NCBI GenBank assembly: GCA_036266075.1
Contig: DATANV010000015.1
Coordinates: forward strand, 62,001 to 126,000
Length of the DNA: 64,000 nt
Reading direction: 5' to 3'
Source: VRUE01 sp036266075
GTDB lineage: Bacteria; Actinomycetota; Thermoleophilia; Solirubrobacterales; 70-9
Each line of letters begins with the position of its first letter. Positions within the stretch are counted from its first letter, which is position 1. Both the position numbers and the translations under genes were made by a program. Shown here piece after piece: positions 14,993 through 23,500 of this stretch. Under the pieces are notes generated by a model. It was not told the origin of the DNA. It saw nothing but the letters and a program-made list of their open reading frames with translations, and did no database searches.

Positions 14993-16882
14993 ATGACTCG
15001 GATGAGCCATATTCACAGTGTGCCTCGAAGAGGTGCGCACGGCGGCATGGCGGGATTGGTCGCCATCGCGGTGGCCGCGCTGGCGGCGATCGTTATGGCG
15101 CCTGCCGCCCAGGCCGAATTCAGCCTCGCCAAATGCGAGGGCACCAACATCACCGGCGAAGGCGCCTCTTTCCAGAAAGAAGCGCAGGAACTCTTCAACG
15201 AACACTTCGGTCCCGACTATTGCTTCGGCACCGGCGGCGAAGGTCTCAGCGTCACCTACAAACCGGAAGGCAGCGGCGCCGGCATCAAAGCGGCCCAGCT
15301 GCGCGAACGGCCGGCGCGCTTCGGGGCGACCGACGACCCGCCGACCCCGGCGCAGGTCGCGATCATGAACTCGGGCGGTAAAGAAGAAGCCGGCAAAGTC
15401 GTCGCCGACACCGACCCGAATGACGATGCCAAAGTGCACGTCGTGCCGATCGCCGTCGGTGCCGTCGCGCCGTTGGTGAATCTGCCCGAGGGCTGCAACG
15501 TCGAACTGCTCAAAGACGAATACCGCACGGTTTCGAAAGCGGAAATCGAAGCGACGCCGGCCAAGAAAGGCCTGCTGCGGATCCGCATGCCGAAGACGGT
15601 GTTCGAGAAAGTCTGGGGCTTCGAAGCGGGCTTCCAGACCTGGGACACGGCCTTCCCCGAACTGGCGGCCGACAGCGACTGCCAGAAACCGATCATTCGC
15701 GTCGTCCGCTTCGACCAGTCCGGCACGACGTTTGCCTTCAAGAGCTACCTGAACGCGATCAACCCGAGCCGCAACTGGCTCACCACCTACGCGACCGGCG
15801 CCAACGAAACCAAGGAGTGGCCCGGCGCCGAATACGGCTCGGGGGGGCAGTGCGGCGGAACCGCGGCTCCCGGCAAAGGCGCCGATGCCACCGACCACCT
15901 GACCAGCGGTTGCGCCAACGGCAACGGCAAACTCGTGCCGGTCCTGCAGGCGACCGACGGCTCTATCGGCTATTCGGACCTGGCGACTGCCCGCTCCCTG
16001 GGCGTGCTCGTCAACCCGGCCGGCGTCGAAGCGCCGACGACCCCCTACTGGACGCAGGTGCAGAACGGCGAAGGCAACTTCACCGAGCCGACCTTCTCGG
16101 CCACCGGTTATCAGACCGCTGGCGCGCGCGGGTCGAACTGCAAATCGGTGACCTTCACCGGCATTCCGAGCGGTGAACACGCGACGTTCGAAGATTGGTC
16201 CAAAGCCAGCGGCGTCAACTCGCCGCAGGGCTTCGGGATCTGCACCCTGACCTACGCCCTGCTGTTCGACGACAACGCTGCCGCCTACGGCGCCAGCGGT
16301 GCCGAGGAAGCCAAGGCCCGCACGGCTAAGGACTACTTCGCGAACGTCGTCGGCGTTGGCATGCAGGGTCAGTTGTTCGGCCGCGACTACGCCGCGCTGC
16401 CCGAATCGATCCGCCAGATCGCCCAAACCGGCGTCAACGAAATCGGCTGGAACAAGGCCAACGAAAAAGGCAACGAACCGGAAGAAACGCCGAAAGGCGG
16501 GGAGGAAAAAACGACCCCGACGCCCCCGCCTCCGGTCGCACCGCCGAGCAACGACATCACCCTCGGCCGCACGACGGTCTCCTCGAAAACCGGTTCGGCG
16601 AGCCTCTCGGTGAACCTGCCGGCTGCCGGCAAGCTAGACGTGCTCGGCACGGCAAGAGTCGGCAAAAAGAAGATCAAAGTGGGTCATCTCGTTCTCACCG
16701 CCGCTGGCCCGGGCAACTACAAGGTGACGCTGAAGCCGAACGGCGCTGCCAAGCAGGCCCTGAGAAAAGCGGGCAAGCTGGCGGTGACGCTGACGCTCAC
16801 CTTCACCCCCGACGGTGGCGCGGCGAGCACCAAGACGCAGAGCGTGATGCTGAAGCTGGCCGTCAAGAAAGGCCACGGATAG
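14993..16882 (+). CDS. Secreted PstS-like phosphate-binding protein with C-terminal extension
   Basis: A 629-residue exported protein with signal peptide (GLVAIAVAALAAIVMAPAAQA, cleavage near AQA-EF). The mature start CEGTNITGEGASFQKEAQEL and the segments YKPEGSGAGIKAAQL and VVRFDQSGTTFAFKSYL correspond to the phosphate-binding cleft of PstS-type proteins (type II periplasmic fold). After about residue 500 come a Pro/Thr/Glu linker and a basic beta-rich domain like those on neighbouring surface proteins. ATG 14993 or ATG 15002 may be the start; AAAGG at 14986 fits 15002 better. Glu is written mostly GAA and Lys often AAA here, unlike most of the window. It is the first gene of a four-gene operon. 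Confidence 0.75.
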   Translation: MTRMSHIHSVPRRGAHGGMAGLVAIAVAALAAIVMAPAAQAEFSLAKCEGTNITGEGASFQKEAQELFNEHFGPDYCFGTGGEGLSVTYKPEGSGAGIKAAQLRERPARFGATDDPPTPAQVAIMNSGGKEEAGKVVADTDPNDDAKVHVVPIAVGAVAPLVNLPEGCNVELLKDEYRTVSKAEIEATPAKKGLLRIRMPKTVFEKVWGFEAGFQTWDTAFPELAADSDCQKPIIRVVRFDQSGTTFAFKSYLNAINPSRNWLTTYATGANETKEWPGAEYGSGGQCGGTAAPGKGADATDHLTSGCANGNGKLVPVLQATDGSIGYSDLATARSLGVLVNPAGVEAPTTPYWTQVQNGEGNFTEPTFSATGYQTAGARGSNCKSVTFTGIPSGEHATFEDWSKASGVNSPQGFGICTLTYALLFDDNAAAYGASGAEEAKARTAKDYFANVVGVGMQGQLFGRDYAALPESIRQIAQTGVNEIGWNKANEKGNEPEETPKGGEEKTTPTPPPPVAPPSNDITLGRTTVSSKTGSASLSVNLPAAGKLDVLGTARVGKKKIKVGHLVLTAAGPGNYKVTLKPNGAAKQALRKAGKLAVTLTLTFTPDGGAASTKTQSVMLKLAVKKGHG

Positions 16883-16883
16883 C

Positions 16884-18905
16884 GTGAGCAATAGCGCCGG
16901 AAGCAGTCGGCGCCCGGCGCTGAAGAAGCCCCAGGTGGACTTCCGCGACGTCGCCCGTAGCATGGGCGGCGTCGCGGCCTCCGCCGGGCGCTGGCTCGCA
17001 CGGGACCCGATCAACACGGTCCTGATCGTCGCCTCGATCGGGTTGACGATCCTCTTCTTCACCCTGCTCGGCGACATCCAGCCGAGCTCCAGCGGCACCC
17101 GGGTGCCGCTCAGTCGCGTCGAAAAGCTCGCCAAGGAAAAGCAGATCGAACTGGCGACGCTCCTCGACCAGGACTCGCGGGTCGTGGTCGACACCAAGGA
17201 AGGCCTCGAACTCTACGCCGCCTACCCGAAGTCCGATGCGGAGACCTCCAATCTTCTGAAGCAGCTGACCAGCGGCGGTGCTGTGGTCGAGATCGACCAG
17301 CAGTCCGACAAGCCGTCGAAGCAGATCATGGTCCAGTTCCTGATCCCGATCCTGCTGTTGGTCTGCCTCTTCGTGCTCTTCACCCGCCTCGGTCAGGACG
17401 CGGGAGCGGGCGCCTTCGCGGGCTTCTCGAAATTCACCGGCAAGGGCCGCAAGCGCAAGGCTGGCGCCCCCGGGCGCACGACCTTCGAAAACGTCGCCGG
17501 CGCCGGCGAAGCGGTGGCCGAGCTGCGTGAGATCCGCGACTACCTGGCCGAACCGGGCAAATACGCGAAAGTCGGCGCCCGTGCGCCGAAGGGCGTGCTG
17601 CTGGTCGGCCCCCCTGGCACCGGCAAGACGTTGCTCGCCAAGGCGACCGCCGGCGAGGCCGACGCCGCGTTCTTCTCGCTTTCCGGCTCGGACTTCGTCG
17701 AGTCGCTGGTCGGCGTCGGCGCTGCCCGCGTCCGCGACCTCTTCGCCAAAGCCCGCAAGCAGGCGCCGGCGCTGGTCTTCATCGACGAGCTCGACGCCGC
17801 CGGGCGAAAGCGCGGCGCCGGCGTCGGCCAGGGCAACGACGAGCGCGAGCAGACGCTGAACGCGCTCCTCGTCGAGATGGACGGCTTCGGCGGCGACGCC
17901 GGCATCGTCGTCCTTGCCGCCACCAATCGCCCGGATGTCCTCGATCCGGCGCTGCTGCGCCCCGGTCGCTTCGATCGCCAGGTGACGGTCGACGTGCCCG
18001 ACGTCCACGGCCGCCTCGACATCCTCGCCTTGCACTGCGGCAACCGGCCGCTGGCGCCGGGTACCTCGCTGGAGGAGATCGCCAAGCTGACCTCGGGCTT
18101 CAGCGGTGCCGAGCTGGCCAACGTGATCAACGAGGCGGCGCTGCTGACGGTGCGCGAAGGGCGGGTCGAGATGGACCAGCCGACGCTCGAGGAGGCGATC
18201 GACCGAGTCGTTGCCGGCCCGGCCCGTAAGAGCCACGTGCTGAGCGCCGAGGAGCGCTGGGTGATCGCGATCCACGAGTCGGCGCACGCGGTTGTCACCC
18301 GCTCGATCGGCCAGAAGGTCTCGGCCCAGAAGCTCTCGATCGTCGCCCGCGGGCGCCAGCTCGGCACCGCCGCCCACATGCTGACCGACCGCGACGCGGT
18401 CGTTATGCAAGAGCCCGACTTGCGCCGCCACCTGATCGCGATCGTCTCCGGCTTCGCCGCCGAGCTGCTCGAGTTCGGCGTTGTCTCCAGCGGTGTCCAC
18501 GACGACCTGCATGCGGCCACCGGGTTGGCGCGGCAGATGGTCACCTCCTACGGCATGTCGCCGGCACTCGGCCCGGTGACGATTGGCGAGAAAGCCGGCG
18601 AGGTTTTCCTCGGCGCCTCGCTGCAGGAGCTGGGCTCGGTCGGCCCGGCGACGCTGGAGTTGATCGACCGCGAGGTCGAGCGCCTCGTCAAGGACTCGGT
18701 CGCGCAGGCGGAGGACATCCTGCGACGCAACTGGAACGCGGTGTATGAGACCGCCAACGCACTGGTCGAGCAGGAGACGCTTTCGGGCGTCGCCCTCGAC
18801 GCCGTCCTCTCGACGGTGCAGCCGACGCTGCTCTCCTTTGCCCGGGAGGAGGACGGCGAGACCGGCGAAGGCGCCGAGAGGGAGGCGCAGGCCAAGCGTG
18901 AGTAG
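16884..18905 (+). CDS. FtsH-like membrane AAA+ zinc metalloprotease
   Basis: A 673-residue protein with two transmembrane segments (about residues 47-65 and 152-170) bracketing a short external domain. An AAA module follows, with Walker A GPPGTGKT (242-249), Walker B ALVFIDELDAAGRKRG and second region of homology NRPDVLDPALLRPGRFDRQV. The M41 protease domain has HESAH (H464, E465, H468) where FtsH usually has HEAGH, and a third ligand region HDDLHAATGLARQM. All catalytic residues are present. It degrades membrane or unfolded proteins. GTG 16884 starts one base after the PstS-like stop codon, and its end overlaps the next gene by 8 bp, so it seems dedicated to this exported-protein operon rather than being the housekeeping copy. 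Confidence 0.88.
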   Translation: MSNSAGSSRRPALKKPQVDFRDVARSMGGVAASAGRWLARDPINTVLIVASIGLTILFFTLLGDIQPSSSGTRVPLSRVEKLAKEKQIELATLLDQDSRVVVDTKEGLELYAAYPKSDAETSNLLKQLTSGGAVVEIDQQSDKPSKQIMVQFLIPILLLVCLFVLFTRLGQDAGAGAFAGFSKFTGKGRKRKAGAPGRTTFENVAGAGEAVAELREIRDYLAEPGKYAKVGARAPKGVLLVGPPGTGKTLLAKATAGEADAAFFSLSGSDFVESLVGVGAARVRDLFAKARKQAPALVFIDELDAAGRKRGAGVGQGNDEREQTLNALLVEMDGFGGDAGIVVLAATNRPDVLDPALLRPGRFDRQVTVDVPDVHGRLDILALHCGNRPLAPGTSLEEIAKLTSGFSGAELANVINEAALLTVREGRVEMDQPTLEEAIDRVVAGPARKSHVLSAEERWVIAIHESAHAVVTRSIGQKVSAQKLSIVARGRQLGTAAHMLTDRDAVVMQEPDLRRHLIAIVSGFAAELLEFGVVSSGVHDDLHAATGLARQMVTSYGMSPALGPVTIGEKAGEVFLGASLQELGSVGPATLELIDREVERLVKDSVAQAEDILRRNWNAVYETANALVEQETLSGVALDAVLSTVQPTLLSFAREEDGETGEGAEREAQAKRE

Positions 18906-20526
18906 ATCGGCGACACTGGCGCTCGCGTCGGTCGCCGCCATCGTTCTTGCGGCATTGGTCGCCCCCGGCATGGCGTCGGGGGCGCTGATCTGGCGCCTGG
19001 AGCAGCCGCCTCCGCCGGCGGGAGTGCCGTTCAAGGTGCCTCTGGGGGCGCCGGGAGACCTCTCCTTCTGGGCTCCCAACAGGGGCCTGCTCAGCGTCGA
19101 AGGCAACAGCACGATCCCGCGCGGCCTCTTCAGCTGGAACGGTCAGAGCTGGCATCAGCTGGCGACCGTCTGCGGCGGGCCGGGAGACACGGCGCGGATC
19201 GCCTGGGCGGGCCCCGACGAGTTCTGGGTCCTCAGCGAACCGAGCCAGCCCCGGGCCGGCTCCGGCCTGGCTCTTTGCCGCTTCAAGGATGGCCAGGTGG
19301 TGGGCTCGTGGAGCACCCGGGTCGACGCCGCCGACCCATTCCGACAGATGCGCTCGGCCGCCTGCAACGGTGCAAACGACTGTTGGTTCGGCGGGGTCGG
19401 CTCCCAGGACGCCCTGGGCGAGCGGGTCGGCGCCTTTCACCTGCACTGGAACGGCAGCACGCTGGAAACCGTCTACGGGCCTCAGGGCCGGGCGGTCAGC
19501 GACATGGAGTTCCAGGCGGGCACGCTCTACGAGAGCACCTATGTCGGCAAGGCGGCCGAAGATCGCGTCGACCCGGTCGACCTCGCTGATCCGGAGCCGG
19601 TGCCGAGCCTTATCCACACCGTCGCCGGTCACAGCTTCGCGAACGATCCCTTCCTGCCGGCGCCCCACCCGGGCGTGCCCGAAGACGGCACCGAGCTGCT
19701 GGCTCTCGACGGCGACGGCACCGACCTCTGGGCGGTTGGCGGCGGCGCTGCCTCGGGCCCTTCGGCGCCATCCGAAGGGGCGGTCGAACGCGCGCCCCTG
19801 GCCGCTCGCCTGGTCGCTGGCTCGTTCCAGGAGCTGAGCTTGAGCGGCGACGCCACCTTCGGGCCGACCGATCGCTTCGGTGACGTCGCCGCGATGCCCG
19901 GCAGCAGCGACGCGATGGTCACCGTCGTCCCCTACGACGAGCGGCGCAGCACCAACAGCAAGGCGATCGTCGCCAGCGTCGCCGCCGACGGGACCGTCTC
20001 GACGACAACGCTGCCCGCTTCGGGTGCCGGCCGCGGCAGCGCCGCCCGGATCGCCTGCCCGGCGCCGAACGACTGCTGGCTGGCGACCTGGGCCGGTTGG
20101 CTCTTCCACTACGGCGATGGCACTCCGCAGCCGCTCGACACCGATCCCTTCTTCGAAGGCACGATCGAGTTCCGCCCCAACGAGGCGGCCGAACAGTTCA
20201 TCCCCGACGTCCTGCCCGAAGACGACTCCCAGCTCTTCGCGCCGCCGCCGGTCGAACTCGAACAGGCGGCCGAATCGAGAACCCACGTCAAGCGCCTGCC
20301 GCCGCTGCTGCGCAACGTGCATTCGCGACTGCGGGGCCTGACGTTGATCGTCACCTTCACGGTGACCCGCCGCGCCCGCGTCCAGCTGCTCGCCAAGCGC
20401 CGTGGCAAGACCGTGGCGCGGACGCCTCAGCGCACCTTCGCGCCTGGGCACCGGCGGCTGAGCCTGCATCTGAGTCGCGACCGCTACCCGACTAACCTCG
20501 CCTTCCGCGTGAAGGCCCTCAAGTGA
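18898..20526 (+). CDS. Secreted protein, propeller-like repeats, unknown function
   Basis: The start is GTG 18898 (VSRSATLALASVAAIVLAALV..., signal peptide to about GMASGA), overlapping the protease gene by 8 bp; the open frame further upstream is a shadow. The 542 residues include recurring units such as FSWNGQSWHQLATVCGG, CNGANDCWFGG and CPAPNDCWLATWAGWLFHY, each with Trp and paired Cys, suggesting a beta-propeller. The C-terminal 60 residues (RGLTLIVTFTVTRRARVQLL) form a basic domain seen on other surface proteins here. No enzyme motif is recognised. Four-bp overlap with the next gene. Confidence 0.7.
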   Translation: MSRSATLALASVAAIVLAALVAPGMASGALIWRLEQPPPPAGVPFKVPLGAPGDLSFWAPNRGLLSVEGNSTIPRGLFSWNGQSWHQLATVCGGPGDTARIAWAGPDEFWVLSEPSQPRAGSGLALCRFKDGQVVGSWSTRVDAADPFRQMRSAACNGANDCWFGGVGSQDALGERVGAFHLHWNGSTLETVYGPQGRAVSDMEFQAGTLYESTYVGKAAEDRVDPVDLADPEPVPSLIHTVAGHSFANDPFLPAPHPGVPEDGTELLALDGDGTDLWAVGGGAASGPSAPSEGAVERAPLAARLVAGSFQELSLSGDATFGPTDRFGDVAAMPGSSDAMVTVVPYDERRSTNSKAIVASVAADGTVSTTTLPASGAGRGSAARIACPAPNDCWLATWAGWLFHYGDGTPQPLDTDPFFEGTIEFRPNEAAEQFIPDVLPEDDSQLFAPPPVELEQAAESRTHVKRLPPLLRNVHSRLRGLTLIVTFTVTRRARVQLLAKRRGKTVARTPQRTFAPGHRRLSLHLSRDRYPTNLAFRVKALK

Positions 20527-23500
20527 GCGGACCCGGGCAGGCCGGGCGCCTGATCGGCGCCGGGCTCGCCTTCCTGCTGGCAATCGCGCTCGCCCTGGCG
20601 ACGGCCACCCAGGGCAGCGGTGCCGCCGCCCCCGGCGGCGTCGGTCCGCTGCCGCTGCTCGGCGTCGCCGATGCGCAGATGAGGCTGATGGGCACGGCGT
20701 CGGGGGGCGAGGCTTGGGGCTATCGGCAGCTGCCGCTCGCAGTCGGCGGGGTCGAAGCCGGCACGCGCCAAGTCCCCTTCGGCCCCCCGCAGGACAGCTC
20801 CGGCACGTCCCTGCAGCTCGCCTTCTTGCGCTACACGGAGGGCAACGGCTGGCGGGTCTTCGAGACGCCGGTCGACCGCAACGGCAACCCCTACCGGGGA
20901 CCCGTCCCCAACCCGCTTTCGGCGCGGATCACGCCAAACGGGGGAGGGGTCCTGCTGGGCCGCGACGCGCACCGGCTGCCGAGCGACCAGGTCGTCGTCC
21001 TCGATCACGACCCGGGCGGCTCGTGGCGGGCGCTGCCGACGCCGCCGTCCTCGGTGCTGTTGCCGGCCGAAGGCGAACGGCCGGCCGAGGCGCTCGCCGC
21101 CGATCACGGCTCGGGGGCCGTCGCGGCTGCCGCCTTCGACGAAGGCGGCCACACGGGGCTCTTCTTTGCCCCCCAGGAACGCTCGGTCGCCGATGCGGTG
21201 ATCCATTTCGACGGCAGCGAATGGACTCGCGAGAAGGTCAAAGTGCCGGCGGGCTCCGAATCCGAATTCCATATCCTGGCGATCGCAGCCACCGGAGCCG
21301 GCAACGCTTGGGCGATCGCCGCGGCGGCCCCGATGCTCAAACGCTCCTTCGTCCTGCTGCAGCGCACCGCCGGCCCGGAAGGTCCCGAATGGGTCGAGCG
21401 CGGGATCGGCGCCGCGCGCTTCGCCGACGCCGACACACCGGAATTCGGGATCGAAGGTCTGGCGCCGATCGGGGGCGCCGCCCAACCCCTGACCGTCACC
21501 CAGGACGGTGTCTGGATCGACCTCACGGCGAAGTTCGAAGGCGTCTCCAGCGACGCGACGGTCTACTACGACATCGGCGCCGGCGCGGTGATCGGCTCGT
21601 GGTGCGACGCGGACGCCTGCGACGAAGCCTTCGGGGCGAAGCTCTCGCGGCAGAGTGGCTATCGCAGCTTCGCCTGGCCCGGCTCGGGCTTCGGAACGCG
21701 GATCGTCACCAATCCGCTCGAACCTGGCGGCGGCGAAGAAAGCAACCGCGGCACCTACCTGCGGTTCGACGGTGGGGCATTCGCTCGGGTCCCCGGCGGC
21801 GGCGGCAACTTCCACGCGGGCGGGGCCTTCTCGAGCGTCGACAGCGGCTGGCTCGAGGGACCGGTCGAGATCTCCGCCAAGCGCGCGCCGGAAGCGCTGC
21901 GGCCCTGGCCGGTGACCCTGCGGGCGCCGCTCGCCGACGTCACCGGCGCCCCCGGGCAGCCGCCGGGGGCGCTCGGGTCGCAGGCGCTGGCGGTGGGCGC
22001 GAACGGCGCGGTCGCCCGCTACACGCCGGGGCGCGGCTGGCGGCGCGAGTACCTGACCACCGCCAGCGGCTCGGTCAGCAAGGCGACGCTGCGCGGCGTC
22101 GCCTGGCCCGAACCGAATCACGCCTACGCCGTCGGCGACCTCGGCGCGATGTGGCAGTGGAACGCCGACGACGGCCTCTGGATCGCCGATCCCGGCGTGC
22201 CGATCGGCTTCGAAGGCAACCTGATGGACATCGCCTTCGATCCGGCCGACGCCAGCCGCGGCTACGCCGTCGGCAAGCACGGCGTCCTGTTGCGCTTCGA
22301 AAAGAGCTGGGAACCGCAGGCGCTGCCGCCGGGCTTCGACAGCGCCGATCTGACTTCGATCGCCTTCGCCGGCCGCGAGGCGATCGTCGCCGCCGGTGGC
22401 GATCTGCTGGTCAACGAGGGGGGCGTTTGGCAGGTCGATCCCTCCGCCCAGGCGTTGCTGGACAGCGTCCGCGCCGGCAATCCGAAGCTGCTTGCCGTCG
22501 CCGGCCTGCCCGACGGCGGAGCCGTCGCCGCAGGGCGCGACATCGTCATCGAGCGCGACGGCGGGCCGGGTTCGCCCTGGCGCTTTTCCAAGCAGCCGAT
22601 CCTCGGCTCGACTGCGATTGCCGCCGCCGCGGTGCGGACCGACGCCGGCGTACGGGCGATCCTCTCCGTCGTGCCCCAGCTGGCCTACCCGCCGGCCGAC
22701 GAACTGCCGCCCGAAGACCCCAACGTGCCGCCGCCGATCCTGCCGCCGTTCGCCCTGCCTGGTGACGGATACGTCCTGCGCGAGACCTTCGACGGCTGGC
22801 AGGACGAGCAGCGCACCGCCTTCGCCGGCACCGGCTCGGACCGGCCGATCAAGAGCGACCCGACGACCGCCTTCCTGCTCGACTCGGCCGGCAACGGCTG
22901 GGCGGTAGGCGGCTGGAGCGGCGACGGCGACGCCAGCGGGCGCGGCTCCTCGGCCCGCGGTGGCGAAGGCGGCGCCCTGCGGGCCCGCGTGCGAACTGCG
23001 TCGATCGCCCGCTTTGGCGACGGTGCCGCCCCGCCGCCCGTCGAGCGCTCGGCGCCGGTGGCAGTGCCCGCCGGTCCAGCCCGCTTCGCCGTCGCCGGCA
23101 ACGCTCAGTGCGAGCAGCCCTGCGCCGACCTGGCGCCCGAGGCTCTCGGGCCCGACCGCACGCTGGCTGTCGCCCTCGCCATGATCAACGCGATGCGCGG
23201 CGGTGCCGGCCCGCGAGCCCTTCTCTACACCGGGAACCGCGTCGCGACCGGCCTCGACTTCGCCGACGGCGAACGCTACGCGGCCCTGCTGGGTGGGGTG
23301 CCGGGCCTGCCCGTCTTCCCGGCGCTGGGCTCCAGCGACGTCGGCGACGGCACTGGCAGCGACGCCTTCGCAGCTTCCTTTGCCGGCTTCCCGGCGCCGC
23401 TGGGCTCCGGCGCATCGCCACCGGGGATCTCCGTCGCAGGCATCCCCGGCGCCGCGCCAGGCCCTGGCGCCCGCACCCACTACGCCTTCGACAGCAGCGG

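Noticed and set aside
16863..19112. A 749-codon minus-strand open frame opposite the FtsH-like gene
   Set aside because: The plus strand encodes an intact AAA protease; the antisense frame is a composition artefact.
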